Of a stretch of DNA of 11,860 nt, positions 1 through 7,975 are shown in pieces. A model generated the notes under the pieces. It worked only from the letters and a program-made list of their open reading frames with translations, did not search any database and was not told the origin of the DNA. How positions within the stretch are numbered: position 1 is the first letter of the stretch; each line of letters begins with the position of its first letter. The stretch is from Glomus cerebriforme (Eukaryota; Glomeromycota; Glomeromycetes; Glomerales; Glomeraceae). The position numbers and the translations under genes were made by a program. Location: assembly GCA_003550305.1 (NCBI GenBank), contig QKYT01000034.1, forward strand, positions 148,205-160,064. The letters are read 5' to 3'.

Positions 1-1320
1 TATCATTTTATTATATTTTATTTTTGTATAAATATCCTGAGAATTTTATTAAGTTCTCCTTAGTTCTTGTAACTTCAATTAAATAATAAAATCACTTTTA
101 CCTAAAAATCCTATACCGTTTACCAATTAAGGAGCGAACTGTATTCAACAAACATAAAATATTGTTACCTCTATCATTATAAACTTAATTAATTTTTCAT
201 TTTCAAACATAAAAAAGAAAAGTTAAGATAAAGGAATCAAGAATACGATTAGACATAATAGTGGTAATTTTGGCTACATCTTAATATCTGCCCATATGGA
301 CAAGCCTGTCTTTTTTGGGAATATTTAGATTGAAAACTAAAAGGGATGATTTGTTTCTGTTAATTTGTACATCATTAAGTTTGAAAAATTTGTTCGATAT
401 ATTGATGATACGTTGGATATTATTTTTTCTAATCTACTGAGTATCATCTGCAAATGCAGTGGTGGCAATATAATGAGAAAAAACTGTATATTGCTAGAAA
501 TTAAAATAATATTGTGAAGGCCATCGAATGAAATTAGAATATTCTTATATTTTATTCTTTTGATTCAGTGTAGGAGCGGGTCATAAAATATTCTTCACAA
601 TAATAGCGAAATAATTTCCTTCTGATTGATATCTGTACCCGCTGTAAAGTGGTCTGTCAATTCATATTCAGTAATCACCACAATTTTGTGATTTTCAAAG
701 AGATTAATTAAGAATTTGATTATATGAGGAGGAATTTTGATACATTATAGAGCAGCTTCTAATGGAACCATCCCAACTGAGTTAAATGCTTTTTTCATAT
801 CCTGATTTGCTATCTAAAGTTCTCTTTTTATGAATTTAATATCTGAAATAATATTATTAAGAATAGCTATAGGGATATTAGTATTATCTTCTGGCAATCC
901 AATGTAATTAGAACCTTATAAAACATTATGCTCGTAAAAAATTAAAGATAGTTGGATAGTTAGTACTTTAACTACACATTTGCAAAAATATTTTAAAAGA
1001 AGGATGGGATATGTGATGGCTAAATTATAATTCAAATCGGTAAGTTTTGAAATCAGAAATAATTGTGAGAATTTCTATTTAATGGGTAAAATCGAAGATA
1101 AGAGAACTAGACCTGAAAATCATGCAAAAATCTATTGCATTTTTGGAGAGCAATTAATAATGAGTTTATAACTAATTCTTGAGATGTCTGGGGCTGAATT
1201 TAGGTTTAACTTTTTAATTACTTGCATCCACTCTTCACGAGAAGAAAAATCATAAAGTAAATCATAAAATTTTCTTATTAGGGAAGAATTTATCTTGCCA
1301 ATCTTTTGGTAATATAAAAA
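1..1320 (-). pseudogene. Degenerate LINE (non-LTR) reverse transcriptase fragment
   Basis: Read on the minus strand with several frame changes, this stretch gives the ordered palm motifs of a non-LTR retrotransposon reverse transcriptase. First comes SAPDISRISYKLI (1197-1159), the usual SAPG-S-I-YK block. Next is QDMKKAFNSVG (804-772), motif A, with the first acidic residue kept and the second changed to Asn. Then come QKEIIS..LL*RIFYDPLL (about 620-565), normally QGEIISPLLWRIFYDPLL, and the catalytic FADDTQ (454-437). A following segment reads FFKLNDVQINRNKSSLL (about 395-340). The enzyme would copy element RNA at a nicked target. It cannot be functional: a stop replaces Trp right after FADDTQ (436-434), another replaces Trp in the LLLW block, and frames shift between motifs. 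The remnant continues off the left edge; its 5' part is not clearly visible beyond about 1320-1450. I am confident of the family and not of exact borders. Confidence 0.88.
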
Positions 1321-1892
1321 TTTATTATTATATATATAGTAATTAATAATTTATTTATTTTCAAAATTAAGGCAATTCTTCCTACTGATCCTTACGCCCA
1401 TTTCTTCAAAAAAGTTTTGAAAAAAAAGTTGCGCTTTTTGTCATTTTATATTAAGAAAATGGTTTTTTAGTTTTAAGAAAAGTTGCTCTATAATGCTGAA
1501 ATTAATTAGAAAAGTTTAGAAAGTTTGGCTATTAGTTTTTAGCTTACTAAGTTTCTTCACAAATCAGATTCATGATAATTTTTAATTACCTACATCTTTT
1601 TTTAAGTTGATATCCAAAGGGCCATTTGGTATTCTAAGATACCTTTTTCGAGTACAAGACAGATGGGTTGGATTTGTAGCTATCCTTGATAGACCCAGGA
1701 GCAAGCCTAACGTAAAGTTTTTTTGGAAGTATTGCATTTTTTGCAGAGTTGATACATGGGCTTAGCACAGCAAAAAGAGTCCTTTTTGGAATATAAGTTT
1801 AGTGAAAAATATCTTTAATTAAATTTTATATTCTTTTTGTTAGTAAAAAGATAGTAGAATATTAGTTTTTTGGGCACTTGTAAAGACAAATA
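1321..1892. other. Unassigned spacer right of the LINE remnant
   Basis: This AT-rich stretch holds no intact gene. The part next to 1320-1450 may be the eroded 5' portion of the LINE, since a minus-strand reading such as FFQNFFEEMGVRISRK (about 1425-1375) has the character of coding sequence, but I cannot assign it. The only other coding-like segment is listed separately at 1582-1761. The right limit is the TA that flanks the Tigger-like relic. Confidence 0.4.
1582..1761 (-). pseudogene. Unrecognised coding-like remnant
   Basis: A minus-strand frame stays open for about 59 codons and ends with TAA at 1584-1582. It includes the segments GLLLGLSRIATNPTHLSC and RKRYLRIPNGPLDINLKK. Base composition here is less AT-rich than its surroundings, which is why it stands out. 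An overlapping frame just upstream reads CCAKPMYQLCKKC (about 1775-1740), with paired cysteines that might be a decayed zinc knuckle, but that frame is interrupted by stops. It lies between the LINE remnant and the Tigger-like relic and could be the 5' part of either the LINE or another element. I do not recognise the protein, and a chance open frame is possible. Confidence 0.25.
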
Positions 1893-2065
1893 CAGTCAAT
1901 TTTTTCTAAATGCATACCCCTTAAAATCAAACACGAATATACATTTATAGAGGGTATGTATTTATAAAAAAAGTACAGATTTTACATCATAAAGATACAA
2001 AAAATATATTTATTATGAATTACTATAATAGACTAAAAAATTATTATTATGTACAATTATATGTA

Positions 2066-2251
2066 CAGTCGTCCCCCTCTATAGGCACCCTCTATTTAGT
2101 CACACCCTCCTTATAAACACATTTATGCTTGGCCCAAGTTACTAATAATATTATTAAAAAAACCTCCTCTATAGTCANATCATATAGGTTTTTTATAATC
2201 ACACCTTTTTTTTTCAGTTCCGAGAGGTGTGATTATATAGGGGGACGACTG
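2066..2251. mobile_element. 186-bp pogo/Tigger-type MITE
   Basis: Both ends carry matching terminal inverted repeats: CAGTCGTCCCCCTCTATA at the left and, read inward from 2251, CAGTCGTCCCCCTATATA. It is flanked by TA at 2064-2065 and 2252-2253, the expected Tc1/mariner target duplication. It encodes no protein. The left side contains CTTGGCCCAAG (about 2130), matching TTTGGTCCCAA near the right end of the larger relic, so the left end is the 5' type. The right side carries a 12-bp hairpin near the 3'-type end. It is probably an internal-deletion derivative mobilised by a Tigger-like transposase, and it sits just beyond the stop codon of the host transposase. One base (2178) is ambiguous. Confidence 0.85.
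2195..2236. repeat. Subterminal hairpin of the MITE
   Basis: ATAATCACACCT at 2195-2206 is perfectly complementary to AGGTGTGATTAT at 2225-2236, with an 18-base loop. The right arm runs into the terminal inverted repeat. A corresponding arm pair appears at the left end of the larger relic, where CATACCC (about 1914-1920) faces GGGTATG (about 1954-1960). Confidence 0.8.
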
Positions 2252-2285
2252 TATTATGTAATTAACAATTATTATACTAATTATA

Positions 2286-2700
2286 TTAATTAAAGTATTG
2301 ATTTATAGTAGTTTGTATTTGTTTTCTTTTAATAAATTTTTCAATTGAATCTGCAAATTTTATAAACTCATTTGCATGTTCTTGCTGAACTAAAAATATA
2401 TACATATTTTTCAAACTTTTCAATGCTACACTAGTATTAATAATTACCACTTTGGTACTATCATCCCTCTTTAGGATTTTTATCTGAATTTTTCTTAAAA
2501 ATTTCTATAAGTTTTGTAATAATCCAGTTATCATTAGGTAATATTCTCTTTAGGAATGGTAAGAAATTCTTCTGCTATACTAATAGTAGTATGAGTTTTT
2601 TTAGTTATTTCTAAACGAATAAGTGGCATAATTAGTTAGTAAAATATAACAGATAAATAAAACTGCATGAACTGTGCAAATTGCATATATGATAAATGTT
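2286..2700 (-). pseudogene. C-terminal fragment of a Tigger/pogo-type transposase
   Basis: Minus-strand translation gives a recognisable transposase C-terminus in three frame-shifted pieces. The upstream piece contains EEFLTIPKENIT (about 2580-2545). The middle piece contains WIITKLIEIFKKNSDKNP (about 2530-2475). The last, intact piece contains SVALKSLKNMYIFLVQQEH, EFIKFADSIEKFIKRKQ and TTINQYFN, ending at a TAA (2288-2286). In Tigger/jerky-like elements this tail follows the DDE catalytic core. Upstream to about 2700 the sequence degrades beyond safe reading, and the DDE core and DNA-binding domain are absent, presumably deleted. The short distance from stop to element end and the agreement of strand with the terminal repeats support its place in the surrounding relic. 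It is certainly non-functional. Confidence 0.75.
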
Positions 2701-2913
2701 AAATAATTTCACAAGTTGTACAAAATTTTATTAATCACATAATAGGTATGATTATAAATAGAAAAATTTTCTAATATTTATTATAATATGGAACCAGAAA
2801 AAAATGTAATTATACTTATAATTAATAAAGTGATTATAAAAGAGATATTTATTATATAAAAAGATTGGGACCAAATAAATTATATAGGAGGTACTTATAG
2901 AAGAGGATGACTG

Positions 2914-3291
2914 TAGAATTCCAATCCGAGGATCAATGGATAAGAATATTTTGGCAATTTACATGTGGATTTAATCAATAAAGGTAAGAATTTTCTTCAG
3001 ATACATTAAGATCATATCTCAATACACAATATAGTAAATTTAAGAGTATTGTTAATAATAAAAAAAAAAGAAAAATTCAATTCAGATTGAATTTGTCATC
3101 TGATCAAATAGATTTTTGATCTGAGTTGAATTTCTTCTCCATTTTATAATTGAAACGGATTTTAATTCCATTATATTGCACATTGGAATAGAATCTGAAG
3201 ATATCTCAAAAAAAATCTTGACTTTAATTGATTAAATCCATGTATAATCATCAAAATGTATCCATTCATCGATCCTCAGATTGGAACTCTA
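2914..3291. mobile_element. 378-bp hAT-like MITE with 8-bp target duplication
   Basis: The ends are TAGAATTCCAATCCGAGGAT at 2914 and, read inward from 3291, TAGAGTTCCAATCTGAGGAT. The terminal repeats stay similar for roughly 90 bases (both reach ATGGATTTAATCAAT or a close variant, then CTTCAGAT). The element is flanked by a perfect 8-bp direct repeat, GATGACTG, at 2906-2913 and 3292-3299. An 8-bp duplication and TAGAG-type ends are typical of the hAT superfamily. The interior is non-coding and itself partly palindromic around 3075-3135 (paired TTCAATTCAGA and TCTGAGTTGAA). It inserted into the terminal repeat of the Tigger-like relic, splitting it a few bases from its end. It needs a transposase supplied elsewhere. 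Confidence 0.87.
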
Positions 3292-3301
3292 GATGACTGT
3301 A

Positions 3302-5051
3302 CTTAGAATAAAAAATACATTTATATTCTCTCTTTTTTATTTCTTCTTGTAATTATGATTTTTGAGCTTTAAAATCTTCTTATAAAGATAAGATTCTTTG
3401 CATACAACAATCTGTTCTAGTTATATCATTAATCTTTAATTTACATAGTTAATAATAACCAATTAATCTATCATACTATAAATTCCTTTCTATTAAAATT
3501 TCTTTCATACCTTTTGGTTTATTTGGATAAGTTAAATGATTAGACAGAAAAACTATTGATTGAAAAGAAAAGTTTTATTTGAACCAAAAAATGTTGATCT
3601 CATTAAAGCTTGCTTTCCTCTAGGATTTACATTCATATTCATTATATTTAATGTATCCTTTGTTATTGCACCATGATTTGTATCATAATAGATTTTCCTT
3701 GTCTTTTTTTTCTTAAAGAAGGTTTGCCAAAAAAAGCCCAAATAATTAGTCTATCATCATTTGAATAAAATAAGTATTTATCATATGTAACTAATATATA
3801 TAATTTTTCATGATCTAATAATAAAGAGTTTTTTTGTTTATATTTTTTCCTTCAAAAGTTGGCATCAATTTTTCAAACTCTTGCATTTCCTTTAAAATTG
3901 TTTATGATATTCCAACACATTTTTATGCTCATAACTATCAAAATAAATGCCTTTTTTTCTAGATTGTAATACTAAACCTAATTTTTTTAATCAGATTCTT
4001 GCTGTTGAATAAAAATTGATTTATGTGATATACTTATTTGTAAAAGTAAATCTTGATTAATAAAATTTAAAATACCTTTGGAATAATTTTATTATCATTT
4101 TTGCAAATAAACAATAAACTTTGTTCAATATTATCTTCATCATCTATTAATAATTTTGTCTTCTGATGATATCCTTGCATAGATTTTGGTAAACTGTTAT
4201 TTTCAATCCAATAATTTGCTCACTTTCTTATTTGCTATGCTTTGTACCCTCCTTTATTATAAACTTCTTTTGCAGATTATAAACTTGCTTTAATTTTTGT
4301 TAAATTATTTTATTTCTAATATTTAAAAAATAAGTATAAAACTCCATATTATAAATAATCATATGCCATTATTTTTTTTTTATTTCCAGATAAAATATAT
4401 TCAAGTTCTTTTATTTTATTTTTTATAATATTATCTTTGAGCTTAATTTTACTTTCACTATTATTTTCATTATCACTTTTACCATTATTTTCATTATTTT
4501 CATTCTCACTTTCATCTTTACTTTTATTTTTACTTTTATCCTTACTTTTATCATTATTTTCATCATCACTTTCATCCTTATCTTTATCATTACTTTTATT
4601 ATCATTTATTTTAGTTTCATTTTCACCATTACTTTCAATTTCACTTTATTATTATTATTCTCCCTTATTTCTTCAAACTCTTGTTCAATTTTCTCTTCCA
4701 ATTTTCTTTTATTGTTATCATTAAATTTTGAAAAATTAAAAAAATTAGTGATTAGTTATGCTAATTTAGCAGCTTGGATAAACTTTCCAGAAGAACCATA
4801 TCTTTGATATTTTGTTATTATTGAATTTCTGGTATAAGATTTTCTTCTTTTATTATTAGAATTATTAAATTAAATTAATGTAAAATCACCTAATTGTTTA
4901 ATTCTTTCATTAATAAATTCTTCATTTGAGCTATCTTCTGAATATTCACTTAATGGTACATAAACATCATCTTTATCATTAAACTAAATTATATCTTTGT
5001 TCATTTAATCTTTTTTTTTGTAGCTTTAGAATTCTTTTTTCTTCATGACAT
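3302..5051 (-). pseudogene. Degenerate DDE transposase, copy 1
   Basis: On the minus strand this is a long broken transposase of the Tc1/mariner-like DDE class that is abundant in some fungi. A likely start is ATG at 5051 (MS*RKKNSKATKKK, a basic N-terminus). There follow YVPLSEYSEDSSNEEF (about 4950), KYQRYGSSGKFIQAAKLA (about 4810-4757) and an acidic, Asn/Ser/Lys-rich linker (4660-4430). Further on are LPKSMQGYHQKTKLLIDDED (about 4190-4135) and VTYDKYLFYSND (about 3790-3755), the first catalytic Asp block with the next Glu changed to Lys. After that come SLRKKRQGKSIM, TNHGAITKDTLNIMNM (about 3690-3640), PNKPKGMKEILIERN and LQEEIKKREYKCIFYSK, which ends at the relic border at 3302. About 90 residues expected between SIM and TNHG are missing. 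Several frame shifts and stops are present. The lost C-terminus should carry the last catalytic acidic residue. Confidence 0.82.
4430..4660 (-). repeat. Low-complexity acidic linker of DDE copy 1
   Basis: Plus-strand sequence is a degenerate TTTCATTATCACTTT-type repeat. In the transposase frame on the minus strand it reads as an Asp/Glu/Asn/Ser/Lys mixture (for example NDKSKDKSKNKSKDESENEN). The alternative frames give poly-Met/Ile/Lys or poly-Leu/Ser proteins that are artefacts of the repeat. The equivalent segment in copy 2 lies at about 6885-7020. Confidence 0.75.
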
Positions 5052-5430
5052 ATTAAAAAAATTTTTTTTAATGCAATATGACTATGATTAACATATTACA
5101 TTAAATGCAGCTGAAAAAAAAAGTTTACATAAAATTTATATAGTATCAATTTTTGATTAGCTTAATTAAATTATATGTTATTCAAAATGCTAAAATTTAG
5201 TCAATATTTAATTTAAAAAAAATTAAACCAATAATTTTTAAAATTTAAGTTAGTATCTATTGAAATTATTAATTCAAATTTTTAAATCACTATTAAACTT
5301 TTTTTTTTTAGAAATTTGAAGTTGATCAATTATTATTATAATATAGTGATTGAGTATAAACTATCTGCACTGTAACATATTTTAAATTTAAAAATTGTCA
5401 ACTTAAAACTTTGTGTAATATAAATTTATA
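5052..5430. other. AT-rich spacer upstream of DDE copy 1
   Basis: No coding potential, RNA gene or clear repeat is visible. Homopolymer A and T runs dominate. If copy 1 once had a promoter and a 5' terminal repeat, they should lie here, but I could not find a terminal repeat that matches the flank of copy 2. Confidence 0.5.
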
Positions 5431-5562
5431 ATGCTGGCTAAAATTATAATGCCAGCCTAAATTAAGAAAAGTTTGAAACTAGTTTCAGAAAAAGATCTTT
5501 AAACTGAAACTGGCCAAAACTCTAAAATTAAAATTCTGCCAAAACTATGGGTATTTTGGCCA
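5431..5562. repeat. Cluster of GCTGGC/TGGCCAAAA inverted repeats
   Basis: The cluster contains GCTGGC opposite GCCAGC (about 5432-5456), a perfect 14-bp palindrome TGAAACTAGTTTCA (5474-5487), and TGGCCAAAA (5511-5519) inverted as TTTTGGCCA (5554-5562). The motif CTG(G)CCAAAAC also recurs directly (about 5510 and 5536). Such packing suggests the remains of a small foldback element, but no target duplication was identified. Confidence 0.5.
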
Positions 5563-5596
5563 TATGTATAAATAGTCTAACTGCTTTTAGATTATA

Positions 5597-6066
5597 TTAC
5601 TCAAGATCATGATAAAGTTGCATATATTGATTTAAGTTTTTTGGATTATTATAATATTCTAAATCAAGTTTTTTTCACCTTTGTACCAATTTTTTTTCCT
5701 ATATTTTGAAATATTCACCAGACTTTTGAGCATTTAAATTAACCCATCTCTTTGCCTCTTCTTTAGTAATATAATCTTTTTCAAGTATTGGAAACTTCTT
5801 TTAACCTTTCTTTCAATTAAAAGTCTCAAAAGCTGATGCTTATTCAGTTTCAAATATTTAAACTTAAAGAACTGATTTGGGTATAACTTTTGAAATAAGT
5901 TTAGATACATGAGCTAGGACAGTTACTTATGATTTAGAAAATTGTAGTCTAGAAATATTACGTAAAAAAGGTCTGGAAGTACATTAATTTTTATTACTTT
6001 TGTAATGCTGGCAAAGTTTTTGTGAAAAAACTAAAGTCTTTTCACAATAAATACATTTATGATTCT
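5597..6066 (-). pseudogene. Zinc-finger-like hypothetical protein remnant
   Basis: The minus-strand frame starts with KNHKCIYCEKTLVFSQKLC followed by QHYK (about 6055-5990). That is a C-x2-C pair and a His at C2H2-like spacing, although the second His is missing. Later in the same frame comes a clean segment including KDYITKEEAKRWVNLNAQK and KKLDLEYYNNPKNLNQYM, ending DLE-stop at 5599-5597. Stops interrupt the middle. One is TGA where Trp would fit (QR*KK) and another is TAG where Gln would fit (FKI*EKK). This is consistent with a decayed single-exon gene or captured exon. I do not recognise the family. C2H2-like fingers near charged helices are common in transposase N-termini, but no catalytic motif is present. 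Confidence 0.45.
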
Positions 6067-6202
6067 TTTTAACTTTTCATGTCATATTAATAAAATAAGT
6101 TTAACCTCTAATATATGTGTAAATTTTTGCTTAATTTAAAATAATTAATCATAATATCCTTTTTATTCAATTACTAATTTTTTATTTTTGAATTTATGAG
6201 AA

Positions 6203-6310
6203 AATAAGGCTAAAAAGTGTTAGCTTTGCACTGAACCAGAATGTAGTATACCAATTAAGTCTAATTATGATTGATATTAACTGCATATTAGAAAACATTA
6301 TATAATCTAA
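6203..6310 (+). pseudogene. Short C2H2-like zinc-finger remnant
   Basis: The plus-strand frame reads KAKKC*LCTEPECSIPIKS, then NYD*Y*LHIRKHY. It contains C-x2-C (6218-6229), an extra Cys (6242-6244) and H-x3-H (6284-6298). Two of the stops fit Gln/Trp/Arg codons changed by one transition. The Cys-to-His spacing is longer than in classical C2H2 fingers. It lies on the opposite strand from the remnant at 5597-6066, so the two are not one gene. Chance cannot be excluded for so short a piece. Confidence 0.35.
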
Positions 6311-6537
6311 TATATTAATAAACTTCATAATAAGGTCTTCCTCTATAATTTACTTGAAGCTATTACTTCTGCAGATCAAATGAATATAAGAAAAAAAGGA
6401 GATTAGATATTAATCTGTGTAAAATAACTTATCCTTTTGCTTACCCTAATAGCTTATTTAAATAGCTTTTATTTTTTTGAATAAATATAAGAAAAAGAAG
6501 GTTAAATTTTAGGAGTTAGATTTTTTTTTATCTTTAT
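6311..6537. other. Spacer with no assignable feature
   Basis: AT-rich, with two loosely similar purine-rich words (ATATAAGAAAAA at about 6384 and again at about 6486). No open frame worth reporting. Confidence 0.4.
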
Positions 6538-6656
6538 ATATATGCTCTGCTTTACTTCACAACTCTGTAAACATCATTTGTTTTCATATTTTGCATATAT
6601 GTTCTGCTTCGCTTTACAATTCAGTTCTGTGAACATCATTTGTTCTCATATTTTGT
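6538..6656. repeat. Tandem duplication of about 60 bp
   Basis: Unit 1 (6538-6594) and unit 2 (6595-6656) share ATATATG-TCTGCTT at the start, then ACA(A/T)CATTTGTT and TCATATTTTG at the end. They differ by small insertions (CGCTTTACAATTCAG replaces a shorter form in unit 1) and substitutions. It is a simple local duplication of unknown role. Confidence 0.8.
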
Positions 6657-6719
6657 CTTATATAATAGCAAACATTAAAAGGGTAGTATATAAGTCAAAA
6701 AAAATATAAGTATCATCAT

Positions 6720-6820
6720 TAGATTATATTATCACTACTAGATTATATTATTATCACTAGATTATAATATTATTATTAGATTATATATATTATTTATACT
6801 AGATTATAATATTACTATCA
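6720..6820. repeat. 19-bp tandem repeat, five copies
   Basis: TAGATTATA begins at 6720, 6739, 6758, 6777 and 6800, giving periods of 19, 19, 19 and 23. The remainder of each unit is a variable ATTATTATCAC. This minisatellite lies just upstream of the second DDE transposase copy. Confidence 0.85.
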
Positions 6821-6874
6821 TAACCTAATCCAAGTTATTAATAGTTCTTTAAACTAATTAATTTAAAAATCACT

Positions 6875-7975
6875 GGCAATTAAGAGTAAAAATAAGACTA
6901 AAAATGAAACTGAAAATAATAGTAAAAATAATTATGAAAGTAATAATAATGAAAGTAATAATGAAAATAATGATGAAGATAATGGTAAAAAGTAATAATA
7001 AAAGTAATAATAAAAGTAAGATTAAACTAAAAAATAATATTATAAAAATTAAAATAAGAGAACTTAAATATATTTTATCTGAAAAAAAAAAAAAATAATG
7101 GAACATAATTATTTATAATATAAAGTTTTATATTTATTTTTTAAATATTAAAAACAATTTAATTTAATACAAATTAAAGCAAATTTACAATCTGCAAAAG
7201 AAGTTTATAGTAAAGAAAAGTATAAAGCAGCAAATAAAAAAGTGAACAAATTATTGAATCAAAAATAATAGTTTACTGAAATCTATATAAGAATATTATT
7301 AGAACACAAAATTATTAATAAATGATGAAGATTTTAATGAATAAAGTTTACTGTTTATTTGTAAAAATGATAATAAAATAGCTTTAAAAATATTTCAAAA
7401 ATTTTATTAACCAAGATTTACTTTTATAAATAAATATATCATATATTGTAAATCAATTTCTATTTAAATAGTAAAAATCTGGTTAAAAAAATTAGATTTA
7501 GTATCACAATCTAGAAAAAAAGGCATTTATTTTAATGGTCATAAACATAAAGATATATTGAAATATCATAACCAATTTTTAATGAAAATACAAAAGTTTA
7601 AAAAATTGATAGCAATTTTTGAAGAAAAAAATATAAAACAGAAAAATATATTAGTTATATATGATGAATGCTTATTTTATTCAAATAATAATAGACCAAT
7701 TATTTGGATTCCTTTTGGCAAACTTTCTTTAAGAAAAAAAGAATAAGAAAAATCTATTATGATTAATAATTTTTTTTTAGAAACTATAGGTAAATTAAAA
7801 TTAACTAAACAAGATTTTTATTAAATTTTAATATTCTTTCTAAAGCAAGAAAATATTTAAATCAGAAAAAAATGCAGCTGAATATTTAATAGATCAAGTT
7901 ATTAATTATATAATTCTAATATTTGAAGTAATATATCCAAATTATACTTTTTTACAAAATAGATTTTTTTGAATT
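6875..7975 (+). pseudogene. Degenerate DDE transposase, copy 2
   Basis: This is the same transposase as at 3302-5051, on the opposite strand. It begins inside the acidic linker (NKTKNETENNSK, about 6890), followed by SKIKLKNNIIKIKI (about 7015-7050) and SAKEVYSKEKYKAANKK (about 7190-7240). The longest open part, about 7478-7746, contains KKGIYFNGHKHKD (7519-7553) and VIYDECLFYSNNN, with the first catalytic Asp codon at 7663-7665 followed by an intact Glu. It continues through SLRKKE, SIMINNFFLETIGK and LKLTKQDFY (to about 7835), then NAAEYLIDQVIN and EVIYPNYTF (about 7870-7950). Unlike copy 1 it keeps the segment after SIM but loses everything before the linker and everything after the PNYTF region, including the second catalytic Asp. 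Multiple stops and frame shifts make it dead. Confidence 0.8.

Larger units (their letters stand above)
1893..3299 (-). mobile_element. Tigger/pogo-like DNA transposon relic with nested insertions
   Basis: The right end (3299, after removing the nested hAT-type element) reads inward CAGTCATCCTCTTCTATA and is flanked by TA at 3300-3301. The left end starts CAGTC at 1893 and is flanked by TA at 1891-1892. The left end beyond CAGTC is strongly altered, but the 17 bases from about 1914 align with the 3'-type end of the nearby MITE (2251 reading inward) with only identities or transitions. Both ends therefore fit one Tc1/mariner-superfamily element (TA target, CAGTC termini) whose transposase lies on the minus strand. 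Between the ends are the transposase C-terminus, a pogo-type MITE (2066-2251) and a hAT-type MITE (2914-3291). An alternative left end is 2066, but that terminus is of the opposite, 5' type. The relic abuts the readable end of the DDE transposase copy at 3302. Confidence 0.62.

Noticed and set aside
2066..3299. Taking 2066 as the left end of the large Tigger relic
   Set aside because: The 2066 terminus is of the 5' type (with TTGGCCC), as is the right end at 3299, and it is already paired with 2251 as a complete MITE. The 1893 end is the 3' type and lies on the correct side of the transposase stop codon.
4423..4724. Open frames rich in Met/Ile/Lys (minus) and Leu/Ser (plus)
   Set aside because: They are off-frame readings of the low-complexity acidic linker of the DDE transposase, not membrane or repeat proteins.
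1..5051. Ciliate-like genetic code with TAA/TAG read as glutamine
   Set aside because: Many in-frame TAA/TAG codons do sit at Gln positions, but others in the same frames sit at Trp or Arg positions (TAG and TGA), and frame shifts are present too. Decay by transitions explains all of them.
6870..7106. Open frames on both strands in the TTATTATTTTCA-type repeat
   Set aside because: The same low-complexity linker in DDE copy 2; the transposase frame itself is interrupted, and these frames show no family motif.
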